NCBI RefSeq assembly: GCF_017562075.2
Contig: NC_054081.1
Coordinates: 1,490,834 to 1,554,833, forward strand
Direction: 5' to 3'
DNA length: 64,000 nucleotides
Origin: Anopheles merus
Lineage: Eukaryota > Arthropoda > Insecta > Diptera > Culicidae
Part shown: positions 1-11,963 of the stretch, piece after piece
Numbering within the stretch: the stretch's first letter is position 1
Layout: each line of letters opens with the position of its first letter
Made by a program: the position numbers and the translations under genes
Notes under the pieces: model-generated
What the model saw: only the letters and a program-made list of their open reading frames with translations
Told to the model about the DNA's origin: nothing
The model's database searches: none

Positions 1-1855
1 ACTGTGCGCTGTGTCAGAAAAAAAGCAATAGGACCAACCCCTTCCCCACGCCCTGGTTCCTCCAAAATCCTGGAGCTCCCTGGTAGGCAGGACGGTGAAA
101 AAGTATGAAAAATAAAAAGCAAGAACTATTGCAGAAATACTCACCAAACTAAGCAGATTAGCGCGCGATTCTGCGCGGATTGCGCGGATTACTATGGGTT
201 TCGAGCAGTTTTCGAGCAGTTTGATCGTACACGGATACATCACATACAATCAGCATTTGTGTCTAAACAAAAAGAAATCACATTTAACTAATCAATCGAC
301 CAGAAGTTTACCTAACTAACGGACGAAGCCTCCATTGCCCGACGAATGGCCGTGGGTAAATTAAAACGTCGTTTTTAAACTGTGCTACCGACGCGCTCTT
401 TAAACCGTTCATCCCGCACCGGTTTGACTTTTACAGAATATCAGATTTCAGCAGCAGTAGCGCAGCAGTTAGTAAAAACGGGGTGGAGTTGGACGGTACA
501 GTAAGATACACACATTGGACTCAAAATATTGTTATCTCTTTACGTACAAACAAACCCACATACGCAGACACACATAAACACGCGCCGATTAGGTGCAGTT
601 ACTGCAGAAAAAAAAGATTAAATGTGATCGAGTATTAATGGAAACAGGCCGTCAAAGCTGTACCGAAGTTGGTTTCAGCTTGTTTGTGTGTGTGTGTCTG
701 TGTGTGTTTGTGTGCAGAAGATGGGTTAAAACGATAGAATGAGAACGAGAGAGCGACCGACAGGTTACAAAAGGGTCCTATTTAAAACAAAACACTACTA
801 ATGCATCGCTAAAGTAACTCGTAAGCTATGTGGTAAAAGAAAATGCAAAGTCAAAAACTGCAGAAACTAAATATATCCACAACGACTAACCTGGTGGTGG
901 ATTATTGTGTTTTTCTTTCTTTCTAAAACATCCCTGATTCTAGTGTAGGAATTAAAAAGATGTACAGTAACGTACTCTTTCCACTCATTCCATTGCATCA
1001 GCTGAGAACGGCTATGCAGATCAGCCTCCTCCCGACTTTTCCGACTCGTCAGATGATACCATGGTTGTCTTGTAGACGATAGACCCTTCTGACTCTTGAA
1101 AAGATGACATCCATCGTATCGTATTCACAGCAACAGCTCTTGTTTGGTTTAGATAAACAATACTGTCACGAACTGATGATCATGGGATATCCGTTATGGC
1201 GTTCTCTGCGACATCAAGCTAGCTGACGCATCTTTAGTCAGGACCGAAAGGCAAAATAACTCCTCGTTTGTTCACTGAATCTGTTTTTGGTTATCAGAGA
1301 GACAAGCAACACATCAACACCATATTACATAATCCAAACAAGAAACTGAATCCCAGCTGGAATGTATGATATTTGAGATATTTGAGACCCAAAATGTTGA
1401 ACATATTCCACAAGATTCAGATGAATAAATTAGATTCTTTTTGGAGTTATAAGATGGAAGTTTTTTACATGATCTTGATTCCCCGAGATGTCTGTATCAA
1501 TCAGAATAGGTTTCCATGCTCTTCGTATTGAGGTTCATTTTTTATCACATGCACACAAGTCACAAGTGGCTCCAAATTACAGGTCACCTCTTGTACTTGT
1601 CCAGCCGGAGTTTAAACTGGATAACAAAAAAGTAGTACCAAAAATATAGACTTGCATAGGTTCCATTATTATTCGTATTATCAGATGTGGATGAATCCAT
1701 ATCCACCAAACTTGGTTCTGTCATCTAGGTTTCCTTGAATCCACTGATTGTTTAGGCTCTTTTCCAATAAATTTGAGTACTATTGACGATGTGTGTAAGA
1801 ATTTACCACCAGTTGGATAGTGTCATCGTACGAAAAATCGCTAAAACCGTTTCCA
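1..1855. other. No gene recognised; AT-rich non-coding DNA
   Basis: No open frame of convincing composition and no splice-linked coding segment was found on either strand. The first 700 bases are A-rich and carry small local duplications (a doubled GCGCGGATT near 173-190 and a doubled TCGAGCAGTT near 199-221) and a short (GT) run near 685-712. This could be the untranslated end of a gene lying to the left or plain intergenic DNA. From 1000 on the sequence is ordinary AT-rich spacer. Confidence 0.5.
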
Positions 1856-1911
1856 TTTATTTAATGCATACAGTAGTACAATCAGTGACGTCATCATACG
1901 TTCAATTTATT
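1856..1911 (-). terminator. Candidate polyadenylation signals for the minus-strand hydroxylase gene
   Basis: Two AATAAA hexamers occur on the minus strand (TTTATT on plus at 1856-1861 and 1906-1911), about 490-540 bases past the stop codon of the hydroxylase gene at 2398. They are the nearest canonical signals I can see in the right orientation. The assignment is inference from position only. Confidence 0.3.
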
Positions 1912-2397
1912 ATGCTGTCAACGTGTATTAAAGCATTCTTTCGACTCTTTGTGGCGCTCTTAGCGCAAACAAATCCGCTCATCCTACAGACTAGTGAATA
2001 ATAGGAGCTTTCTCTTTCTCTCCCTCTCTTTCTTTCTGGCCCTCTGGGGAAATTTCCGCGACTGTCCATGTCGAACGTTGTTCTACTGTGGCTTCTAGCG
2101 TGATGGTCCAGTGTGGTTCGTTTGGGTGTCTTTCTGTGTGTTGCCAAACGTGAATAGTACCTAGCAAAAGAAGTATGCCAAACTCTCTGATGCACACCGA
2201 ATGGTGAAGCGACTTCCTTTTCGCACTTTCGCAGAATGTTTCCTCGCACGTAGCTCGCTCAACCGGCTGCGCTCCTTTTGTAATGGATAGTCTGGTGCCG
2301 TGACCAGGATTTACGTACATGTGGGCTATGTGTGGCTAATGCTCGGTGATTTGCTGTGACATCCAATGTGTGTCTGGTAGGTGTAAAAATGTGTCAG

Positions 2398-3692
2398 TTA
2401 GAAGGCCTTCTTGGCCGGTTCGGGGAACGCCTCGCGGGCCGGTATGAAGCTCAGCATCATGATGTGCCGGGCGTACGCCTTGGTCGTGCGGAACAGTGCG
2501 TCCGTACCGTGGAGCCGATCCAGCACGCCCAGCACACCGAAACACTGGTTGAACCTGGACAAAAATAAAAATCACCAATCAATCAAGAGCTCGACATGTC
2601 CCACAATCACCCCGCAATCTTACTTGAGATGGTGAAAGTCGTGCGCCTCCGGGCTGGGAAAGAACGGCAGATGGTAGCCGGAGTGAGCGTTCAGCGTGGA
2701 CAGTATCACGAGCGTAAACCACAGCCAGGCGACCGCCACGTGGCTGCCGAGCATGAAGATCCCCAGAAATGGTGGCACCAGATTGCTGAACACGTGCTCG
2801 ACCGGATGGCAGTAGATGGCGGTGATCGCGATCGGGGCCGTCCACTCGTGGTGCTGCTTGTGGATGTACCGGTAGATGCGCCGGCTGTGCAGCAGCCGGT
2901 GCGCGTAGTAAAACCCAATCTCCTCGATGAAGATGCAGAACGACAGCTCCGCCAGCACCCAGTGAAAGGTGGGCAGCTCGCGCAGATCGTTCAGGCCGCG
3001 GAACCGCATCGCCTGGTACATGCAGTACGCCATCGGCACCCCGACGACCGTCTGGTTCAGCAGCACCGTCGCGATCACCTTCGCGAGCCGGCGCCGATCG
3101 ACCGGCTCGTTCGTGCCCGGCTGCATCTTGTACCGGCGGATGATGGCGGGCCGGCAGGTCACGTCGAACAGGGTGTAGATGCCACCAAACACCCAGTATA
3201 CCGCCATCGTGAAGATGGTCGTACTGGCCACCCAAAGGTGGGCCGGATCTTCGCCGGTGAAGTCGATGAACCGGTCCCACTGCGACTGCCAGAAGTCACC
3301 GGAAGCGCCCCAGAACCGCTGCAGATGCCTGCGAACAGATGCACACAATGTAAGGGAGGCACTCGTTTTTTTTTTTGTTTTTTTTTGTTTTTTTTTTAGA
3401 CGCACTGCGCCGCCACCACTCACCAGGTCAGTGTGTTGCGGAAAGCGGCGAACCCGACGAGAAAGAAGCTCACGATCACGAGAAAGCTGTACAGGGAGGA
3501 AAGGAGGCGCGGGTTTTGCGGCTCAAGCGTGGTCGCCGGCCCGGCCGGGTCCTGGCCAGGTGTGCTCCTTCCCTCTTGCGCGTTCGGCGCGCTCTCGGCA
3601 CCGTCCGGTGGGACGACATGAGGCTGCAGTTCGCCAGCAAGCGACGAACCACAGTCGTCGGCCGGCAATGGGCTACTGGAACTGCTCTCCAT
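2398..3692 (-). CDS. FAXDC2-like fatty acid/sterol hydroxylase (long paralog)
   Basis: This is a membrane-bound di-iron hydroxylase of the fatty acid hydroxylase/sterol desaturase superfamily, closest in style to FAXDC2, acting in the ER membrane on a sterol or fatty-acyl substrate. Three coding exons, 3692-3424, 3328-2624 and 2554-2398, join in phase to 376 residues (1131 nt). Donors are GTGAGT and GTAAGA; acceptors are TTCGCAG and GTCCAG. The three histidine boxes are visible in order: HRLLH near residue 230, HKQHH near 245, and HDFHH near 318 just before the last intron. Exon 1 adds a hydrophilic, Ser/Pro-rich leader and a membrane segment (YSFLVIVSFFLVGFAAF) that the sister gene at 7791 lacks. 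The start chosen is the Met directly after a strong acceptor (CTTCC...CTCCCAG) at 3693, so an untranslated exon probably lies upstream. The exact substrate cannot be read from sequence. Confidence 0.9.
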
Positions 3693-5752
3693 CTGGGAGA
3701 GTTGGAAGGAAGAGAAACGGTTAGAAAGCACTTCCAGTTGCACGTGGCACTCAGGTTGTTTGTATACACCGCGCGTCACACACACACACACATGCATGCA
3801 CTGTCCCGCGCATAAAAAGGGCTTGGAGGAAAGGATGCCAAAAAATCAATTCATTGATTTTTCATCCAGACCACCTCCCCCTTGGGTGGACAGGTGTCTG
3901 TGTGGTTAGGTGACCCCATTCTACCCCGATTCCCATTTTTTGTCTTTTCCTGATGCGGGGTCCATTTTAATGACGCATTTATTTTTAATACGCACCAAGC
4001 AGCGGCCACAACAAGCGCAGCCGTGTCGGTTTGGTCGCGATTACATAAATCAATTATGCCCCGAAGGTCAAGGGTAGTGCGTGTTTTGTACAACACCAAA
4101 ACATCCCCCTCTTTCCACCTCAAGAACCGCCCGTTGCTCCCACTAATTAGTAAGACGAGGGGCTCGGGATGATATCAACACGCGCGGTTTCTCCCGCTCT
4201 CCGTTCGTTGGGTGCCTTTTGGACGGCAAATGCGCGTCGCTTTCAGTTATGCAACGGCAATGCTTTGGAGTGTCTGTTTTGATTGTGCTTGAACAGGGCT
4301 TGAACTCCAGGACCAGACACACACACACACACGCACGCGTTTAATTCGTTTTGAATTGGACACTTGCAAAACACCAGCTGGTAGTTCCGTTCGAAGACTT
4401 TAGGTCTCTCTAGGACCCCGGCCCAACACTTGAGATCTTCCCAACAAACGAGACGTGTTGATAGTAGCGCTGCACTTTCTTTCTTGCTGAAGTTTGGGAC
4501 CAAAATCTTGCTCTGCGTGTGGGTGGGGAAAGAAATAGTTACCCTTCAGTACAATGTTGCTGCACAGCTGATGTGTGAGTACACCAGACACCAGATGCGA
4601 ACTAATGTCGCGCTAGCGACGGGCTGTAAGGATATTCGACGCAATTTGCCCGTAGCACATCGCACCCGACAGCGAGAAAAGCGAGAGACACATAAAAACA
4701 CACACACACACACATACATATCCACAGATGCATATGTTTGTGCTTTCCACCTCTCTGTTGCGATTGACCGTTTTGCCGTTTGGTGGTTGTGCCGGAATAT
4801 TGGACAAACAAAGCGCGCGCCCCAAAACCCGACCGTCCGAACCGCGCCACAACACAGACGAAGCTTTTCCGACGACAGAGAGCGAGAGAGTGAGAGTCTG
4901 TGTGTGAGAGAGAGAGAGAGACATTGGTTGGGAAAATTGAGAAATGTTTTGCCGAGAGCGAGCTACAGAGGAAAAAGCGTGGAAATGCTGGTGAGCATTC
5001 GTGGTTTCGGGACTTCAAAACAAATGTCGCGCTTGAATGTGTAAACAAAGCCTATGGTACATCGGGCAATATCTCTTCTTCTAGATAAATTTGGCACATT
5101 TCCCCCTTTACAGGATGATCATGCATAGAACCTAACAATCACATGCCGACAAACCCTGCATCCTTTCACAATCTCTGTTGGTTCTCTTGGCTATGGTTCT
5201 CCCCTGTCTTTTGCTGACAATTTTCCCTCCCTCAGGGAAGAGCAACCGTTTGGAGCTGGGGAGTTCAAGATGTCTAAGATCTTATCATTATTTCGATTAT
5301 TTTGTTAATTTGAATTGTCTAGACTTGATTACAGAATCTACTTTCAATAGGCTATTTGTGGAGGGATTGTTTGTAATAATCGTATCATCTAATTAATAAC
5401 TATTTCTGAGTCTACATTTATTCTTACTTATCATCCATCATCTGTAGTACTAGTTACTCGTATTACTACAATAGTTGAAGTCTACTAAAACAATAGTAAA
5501 GTTTACTACTCTACTAAAGAACCTCTTCTGACAGATTTACGAAACAAAGATCAAGATGATAATGGCATTCCTAACAACAAGTTTCACTCTACATAAGTAC
5601 ATTCTTCGGTGAGCGGACTGTGTAGATGTTCAAACTTCATCTTAGAAAAGCCCTCTTCTTCTATTTGGAGTGACATCCTACGCGGACATCTCTGGCCTAT
5701 ACAGGCTTTCGAAACTTAATTCATTACCACGCACATCCGGATAGTTAAAAAA

Positions 5753-5840
5753 TCCTGGCAACCGGGGGACGGATTCTAGGTTTGAACCCATGACGGTCAT
5801 GTTATTGAGTTGTTCGAGCTGACGACTGTGCCATGGGACC
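5753..5840 (-). repeat. tRNA-derived SINE fragment (head), SINE200-like
   Basis: Read on the minus strand it starts GGTCCCATGGCACAGTCGTC and continues to a clear RNA polymerase III B box (GGGTTCAAACC, plus-strand 5779-5789). This is the tRNA-related head typical of mosquito SINEs. The tail half of the same kind of element is found at 14771-14885 and 37699-37848. The copy stops soon after the B box, so it is 3'-truncated. The family name is from memory and needs a repeat-library check. Confidence 0.6.
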
Positions 5841-6389
5841 CTCAGGAAAGACATCAGCTCTAATTTACAACAGGAACATCGAATTATTCGCAAGGTATCA
5901 TGTATGCTGTATGTCTATTCTGCCAATATCTTTCTCCAGACGAAAAGCATATACCTCTAGCTATTAATATGAGTAAGTGGCAGTCTAGTTCCTGTAATTG
6001 ATTCAATTCGTGACCTTGGTTCATTTGTTGGGATTTGATATAAGTGTAGCTAGGGATATCAGAAACCCTTTCATGATTCAGACTCCTGTTCTGTGCTATC
6101 GTCTGTTATATTTTTTAGTTTGCTTGCCTTTGATGGTCCTCTGAGCAATATTAGTAGGATAGATGGATGGAGGAAATATTATTTTGCGTTTCCATCGATG
6201 ATCCATATCCATAAAACTTGCAGCTCCTTGCAGAGTACTTTAGCACAGATCATGGTAGACCATACCTCTTTGTTTCTCACAACTCCAGTGGATATTAAAT
6301 CTTACCCCCACCGACAATCGACACAAACGCTGAGTGCATTCGCGCGCGTCCTCCACAGAATGCACTTTTGCACTCTCCCCCAATTCCCG

Positions 6390-6391
<2 letters not shown>

Positions 6392-6450
<59 letters not shown>
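6392..6450. repeat. (CT)n microsatellite
   Basis: A pure CT run of about 59 bases. It creates open frames of alternating Leu-Ser or Arg-Glu on the two strands, which are artefacts of the repeat. Confidence 0.95.
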
Positions 6451-6454
<4 letters not shown>

Positions 6455-6669
6455 ATATCTCTCACTGTTTTCCCCCTCTCTTTCTCTCACACGTTGCTGT
6501 ATGTCTCACACTGTTATACAATTCCGCAGAAAAAAACGCCAGCGCTCTTTGTTGCTTCGATGCAAAGCGACGGGGCAGGAGAGTCCAATTAGCGTTGCAT
6601 GTGCTGCGTAGAAATGCAACAGACAACAAAGCGTTGGGCAGTGAATAGATTTTGTGTTTTTTTTCTTCC

Positions 6670-6671
<2 letters not shown>

Positions 6672-6704
<33 letters not shown>
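6672..6704. repeat. (CT)n microsatellite with poly-T tail
   Basis: A second CT run, about 33 bases, followed by a T homopolymer run. Confidence 0.9.
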
Positions 6705-6711
<7 letters not shown>

Positions 6712-7266
6712 TTTGTTCTATTTTCTGCACATTGTGGGTGCCCAATGACTCAACCTTTTTGTGTTTTTGCAAGAAAGCATACACAAAAAAAATGCAAAAT
6801 ACAAGAGCTAACAGAGAGACGTTCTAATGCTGCTGTTGCCAACCAACTTCGAAAAAGCCTTTGCAACCCTCGAAGCATTATGTTTATATCAGCTTCCTCT
6901 CTTCCCTCCCCTCCCCTCCCTTGCCCATCCCATCTTCATCAGCCCTTATCAAGGCGTGCGCAAGCGGGAATAATGACTGGAAGACTGGCAGCTGAGACTT
7001 GCTCCACTACCTGCCTTTGCAAATAAACTGCAAATAACTGATGTAACCTGCTTACACGGTGACAAAAAGAAAGGAAGATTCGCTTTCCACTCCTGCCCAC
7101 CACCACTCGTCCAAAGGAAAGGAAGGGCAGAACCCTTGCTACAAATGCTGCGCAAATCCGGCCTAATCTCGGCTGCGATTAAACCGCTCAAGAATGCGTT
7201 CAACCCAAAAAAAAAAAAACGGCGAAGGTCTGACCTTTTTAATCTTTAGGCCGCACTCTGGCGCTC

Positions 7267-7273
7267 TATATAG
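7267..7273 (+). promoter_or_regulatory. TATA box and initiator for the short hydroxylase gene
   Basis: TATATAG lies at 7267-7273. The initiator-like TCAAC has its A at 7297, exactly 30 bases downstream of the first T, which is the spacing expected of a TATA/Inr core promoter. The leader would then run about 494 nt to the ATG at 7791. No nearer promoter was seen. Confidence 0.6.
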
Positions 7274-7790
7274 CGGGGACGGACAAGTTCGCGGTCAACA
7301 TTAAACGCGAACGGTGCGCCTCTGGACTACGTAAAAATCCAAGCGTCAATAGAAGCAAGCCGCGCGAGTACGCAACGCGAAAAGCGCATCACGCAGACCG
7401 TTAGACCGCGATAGAGAGAGCACACACACACACACACACGAGCGCACGCTCCGCGCGATGGTGTAATTGTAAAGCAATTGAATCTTCAATTGCCTACCAC
7501 TACCACCATCACCGTTGGCGACCGAAAAACAATCTCACAATCAAACCGAACGCTGCCAGCATCGCGGCAGCGCACACACAGAGGCTTTCGCTCGGTGCGC
7601 ACGCACACAGCCCCAGCAGCCGGGCGTGTACCGATCAGGGCCGCAACACTCGCATCTCTTTATTTGCAAGCCGTGCACGATCCGGCCCAGATCAGTACGT
7701 GCGAGTCGATTGAACGGTGCGAACGCGCGCAGTGGGCAAAGTGGACACAAACTACCACACACATACACGGACACACAGACAGATGCGATC

Positions 7791-8956
7791 ATGTCGCTCA
7801 CGGTGGAGCTGTTCGATCTTCCGGCACACCAGTTCCGGGTGTTTTGGGGCGCTTCCGGCAGCATGTGGCAGTCGCTGTGGGACCGTTTCCTCGACTTCAC
7901 CGGTACGTGTGTGTGTGTGTGTGTAACATCCAACAATCACAACAACAACAACAACAACAACAACAGCACCATCAACCGATCACAACACGATAATAATCTT
8001 ATCGATGAGCCGCATTTTCAAAACGCACTTTTGTTCGCCATGGTCCAATTTATGCACATTTTCTCCCCTCTCTCTCTCTCTGCCCCGTTCCGGACAGGTG
8101 ATAACCCGCTCGCCCTTTGGACCGTCGGGTCGTACGTGTACACCTCGCTGATCTACTGGAGCATCGGGCTGGCCTACACGCTGCTGGACGTGACCGGGCG
8201 GCCGGCGGTCCTGCGCCGGTACAAGGTGCAGCCCGGCACGAACGAACCGGTCGACCCAGCCCGGCTGCGCACCGTCATCCGGCAGGTGCTGTTCAACCAG
8301 TTCTGCACCGGGCTGCCGCTGCTCTTCCTCATGTACTACCTGCTGCCGGGGCAGACGCGCGACACGATCCGCCAGCTGCCCACCTTCGTGACGGTCGTCT
8401 GGCAGCTCGGCGTGTGCATCCTGATCGAGGAGGTGATGTTCTACTACAGCCACCGGTTGCTGCACGACGGCCGCATCTACCGGTACATCCACAAGCGGCA
8501 CCACGAGTGGACGGCCCCGATCGCGATCACCGCGATGTATGCGCACCCGGTCGAGAACGTGCTGAGCAATCTGCTGCCGATTGCGGTCGGCGTGTGGACG
8601 ACCGGGTGCCACATCTCGGTCGCGTGGCTGTGGTTCACGCTCGCCATCTCGAACACGCTGCACGTGCACTCGGGCTACCATTTGCCGCTGCTGCCCAGCC
8701 CGGAGCAGCACGATTACCATCATTTGAAGTTAGTGTGCGGTCGGCAATGGGGGACGGAACGCAAATTAGAACAGTTATTTTACACCTTTTTCTGCTGGTT
8801 TTTCTTTCCACAAGGTTCAACCAATGCTACGGCGTGCTCGGTGTGCTGGACTGGCTGCACGGCACGAGCGAAATGTTTCACCGGTCGAAGCAGGCGAAGC
8901 GGGACTACATCATGACCAGCCTGGAGCCGGTGCGAGAAACCCATCCCGATCAGTAG
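7791..8956 (+). CDS. FAXDC2-like fatty acid/sterol hydroxylase (short paralog)
   Basis: This is the sister of the minus-strand gene at 2398-3692, with the same predicted role as a membrane di-iron hydroxylase. Exons 7791-7902, 8098-8728 and 8815-8956 join in phase to 294 residues (885 nt). Histidine boxes HRLLH (near residue 151), HKRHH (near 164) and HDYHH (near 240) are all intact, so it should be catalytically competent. It is about 80 residues shorter at the N terminus and lacks the extra membrane segment of the paralog. The last intron (AA|gt...ag|G between the third box and FNQC) is at the same place and phase in both genes. The first intron, after the motif DFTG, is absent from the paralog. 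The start is the ATG at 7791 with A at -3; the frame is open further upstream, but that stretch looks like leader sequence. Confidence 0.9.
7938..7964 (+). repeat. (CAA)n microsatellite in intron 1
   Basis: An AAC/CAA trinucleotide run inside the first intron of the short hydroxylase gene, just after a (GT)n run that overlaps the donor site. Confidence 0.85.
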
Positions 8957-9161
8957 CTCCTGTAACGCAACGAGAGTGTTGAAGAGGGGAAATCGTCTTC
9001 TGAGGACCATTCAATATGTTGATGGCGATGGTGTAATTTTAGAGCAGCCGCTATACGACTAAGCTTGGCTGGTATCAAGCCCAGCGAAAAGCCTGTTTTG
9101 AACCAACGGAGCAGGAGCAAAGCAATTACAAAGAGAGTACATATCTATATATATATTTTTA

Positions 9162-9167
9162 AATAAA
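9162..9167 (+). terminator. Polyadenylation signal of the short hydroxylase gene
   Basis: AATAAA sits in an AT-rich stretch about 206 bases after the TAG stop at 8954-8956, with a further AT-rich tract next to it. Confidence 0.65.
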
Positions 9168-9317
9168 TATAAAATGTTTGCAAAAACCTTGTACTTGCGC
9201 CGGGCACCGAGAGAGCAGTTTGTGCCATCCGATATCCGAACTGAAATAGCAAATGATCCTTGCTCGATAGAATTTAGTCGTTGTTCTTTTTGTCCAACTT
9301 AAACTTCCTCCAAAAGA

Positions 9318-9535
9318 GTCCTCAATTCCGGAGCCGATACGATACTGGAATCGATTACGGAGAAGATTCCGGGGTTGACTCCAGAGCCGATTCCGAAAAT
9401 GAGTATGGAGCCGATTCTGGAAAAGACTACGGAACCGATTTCGGAAATGACTCCGGAGCTGATTTCGGACATGAGTCCGGAGTCGATTCCGGGATCAGAA
9501 TAGGCTCTGTAATCGGCATCGACCTGGGGAAAGGC
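9318..9535. repeat. GATTCCGGA degenerate minisatellite, block 1
   Basis: This block is made of irregular units close to GATTCCGGAG(C/T)(C/T), spaced about 12 bases, with many substitutions. It keeps an 89-residue frame open (repeats of Asp-Ser-Gly/Ala-Asp), which I regard as a by-product. Similar blocks occur at 20455, 27995, 40437 and 47012. Confidence 0.75.
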
Positions 9536-9599
9536 AATTTGCTCCGGTAGAGGAATCAGAATTAACTCCAGAAATGGAATTAGCTCCAGAAGAAGAATC

Positions 9600-11960
9600 A
9601 GTTCTGGAATTGAATGCTTTAGAATCGCCTTGGGGTCTCTTTGATAGAATTAACAACAATCCATACTTCTTGCTTTGACGCTCTGTATCAAATTAATTAT
9701 CTTCGAGTGCTTCTCACGCTCAGATAATTGCTGAGTAGCAGTGTGTAGCCCTTTGGACTTTGGATGCAGTTCAGCAGTGAATGCATCGATTAAGAGGGAT
9801 TTCAAGTGAATTGCACTTAGCAAAAAAAAACCCCACAGCGAGCAGTACTCATTGCATCCCGTCAATCAGCTGGTCAAATCATTACATCCCAAGCAATAGA
9901 GACAGTACTCCCTATTTATCCATTATAATAAATTCGTAGCTGTCGTACATTTACATTACAATTCTTTCCGTTTTGACTAAAGCCATAAAGGAAGACAGCT
10001 TTCCAAGGTAAACGAAAAGGAAATCTAAACTGTTTTGCTGTGTTTTACACACACACCTAGCACGCAATCATATACGGCTCATATCACCCAAGAAATAAGC
10101 AATTAAAAACGGTTAAGCCACCGCTGGAGGAGGGATAAGCGCAGGCTATCTTGCCCGCGTGCACCAACACCCCAAGCTGGTCCATTTGGGGTTTCACTGT
10201 AGCAGTATCTCAACAACATCTGCTCGTAACAACAACAACAAAAACTACTAAACTGATAAGATCGAGCAGTGTGTGTGTGTGCGCCTCTGAGCGTGAAATG
10301 TTGGTCATGTCGTATCAGAAGCTGACTTGCTGCTTTTCTCTTCTTAGGTGGCACAACGAACCTACCGGGCATATGAAGCCTGCGCCGTATTGAGGGCTTA
10401 CCAGACTTATGGACTATCGGTTTTATCACACCCACTGGACGGTCAAGCCACAGATAAGGGTCCGGCAGCGCAAATAGTGCTCAGTTGGCCACTTAGTTAC
10501 GGGATGACCTCCATAGATCCCGTTCCACGTACTTCGCGTAAGGATCTACCCCAAAGAGTACTAGCTGAGAAATGTTTGAGTGATGTTGAAATGAGTTTTG
10601 ATGTCGCGTGATTATCACCGACAGCCAAGAGTTGATTGCACAAGAAACCACCAAGCGTGTGATGGTCGCACCAACTGTTTGAGTCTCGCCTCTGATCATC
10701 ACAGTAGAGCTCGTGACGCTGACATGGATTTTGTTTCAGCCGGAATTTGTCATGACTATGTCAGTGACATTTTGCAGAACTGTTCACAGTATGAAAAAAA
10801 GTCATGACATAGTGACTGACCAAGCGCTGGTCGCAAAAACGTCACGATGCTTGCCAATCGTTTTGAGTATCACCTCTGGTCATCACAATTGAGTGTACGT
10901 GACGCTGACATGGATTTTGTTTCAGTCAGAATCTTTTATGACATTGGCATTTTGGAGCACGGAATTTCTTTGAAAGTATTGAAGTGAGAAAGCAAAGCAA
11001 AGAAACATTTCATTATTAACTGGTGTGTTAGTGTGTTCCTCTGTTCGCTTCGAAGTATATTTTGTCATAATAATAATAAAAAAAGAAATACGTTAACAAT
11101 ACTTGTTTTCTTCTTCTTCTCTCCCTCTTCCTCTGATCTAGAGATAACTCACAGTAATAGTTCCAAAAAATTGGTTTACCTTTTAGTTTTGTTACTTTCC
11201 GTTTTGTTTTTTTTCTGTTATCGCTTTTTTCACTATATCGTTTTGCTAAATTTTAACTCTTACCCTGTCCTACCCTTCGTACGTACGACTATTACTACTA
11301 CTACTACTATCAGCGTAACAGAGCCATGAACGGAACGTACGAAAGCTTCCTTTCTGTTTGTTTTTCTTTGCGTTCGCATTTTTTATGATTTTGTTATGAG
11401 TTTCACGTTTTCCATTCCCTTTTTTTTTTTTTGGCGGCTTGGATGGTGGGGACTCATCCCGACCGGTTAATCCTTAGCCTGTACTACACCTACAGTGTCT
11501 GCCTGCTCTACTGTGGAGAAGGGGGGAAGGATTTGATCCTAACCGTGTGTAGCTCTGGATTTTTGTGGGTTATACGGGCAAGCGCAAGTGGTGTAACACC
11601 TTCGCGAAACATTCCTCTAAAACTACCAAACAAAAATAAAAGGCAAATTAAACGAAAATGTTAGGGGGCTTTAGTTGCGTGTCTACCTCACGGACAGGAT
11701 GGGAGGGATGTACGCTTCTACTTAGCTAATCTAAAGATGGGGGGAGGAGGGGGGGGGCGATCGCCAACGTCCCCAAAAGATTCTCTGTCGGCTCGGCCGA
11801 AAATTCCACAGCAAGAGGGGAGGGAGTTAACGGGAGAGGGCTTCAAGAAGGCACTTTATCGCACATTAATTAACGTTTGCTGTTCCAATTTCGCTGGCCC
11901 GCTGGAAGCGGGAAGGAAGATGAAGGGCCAGGGCAAGGGGAATGCGGGGAGGGAGGTGGC
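9600..11960. other. Intergenic DNA between the short hydroxylase and the mucin-like gene
   Basis: No gene was recognised. It contains a diverged tandem duplication with a period of 186 bases near 10640-10960, an AT-rich and T-rich stretch at 11030-11330, and a short purine-rich segment near 11735-11960 just past the stop of the minus-strand mucin-like gene. Part of the right end is probably the 3' untranslated region of that gene. Confidence 0.5.
10640..10960. repeat. Diverged tandem duplication, period 186
   Basis: The phrase GTGACGCTGACATGGATTTT occurs at 10713 and again at 10899, each followed by GTTTCAG and preceded by a matching block (CACCAAGCG/GACCAAGCG, then CCTCTG(A/G)TCATCACA). Two copies are recognisable, with clear decay between them. 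Confidence 0.7.
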
Positions 11961-11963
11961 AAC

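Larger units (their letters stand above)
3700..7260. other. Spacer between the two divergent hydroxylase genes
   Basis: This 3.5 kb stretch should hold the 5' untranslated exon(s) and promoter of the minus-strand hydroxylase gene, plus upstream control DNA of the plus-strand one. I could not place the minus-strand promoter. It contains short (CA)n runs (4318-4333, 4699-4713), a GA-rich run at 4885-4921, a SINE fragment at 5753-5840 and two (CT)n arrays. All open frames here are low-complexity or lack splice and coding signals. Confidence 0.5.

Noticed and set aside
2579..3280. Long antisense and shifted frames over the hydroxylase, HAD, anoctamin and ULK3-like exons
   Set aside because: High GC at third positions keeps other frames open. 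Only one frame in each has recognisable motifs and splice-linked continuity.
9281..9550. 89-residue frame rich in Asp-Ser-Gly, and similar frames at 40224-40762
   Set aside because: They follow the GATTCCGGA minisatellite; there is no conserved domain, the blocks vary freely, and the same repeat occurs in both orientations.
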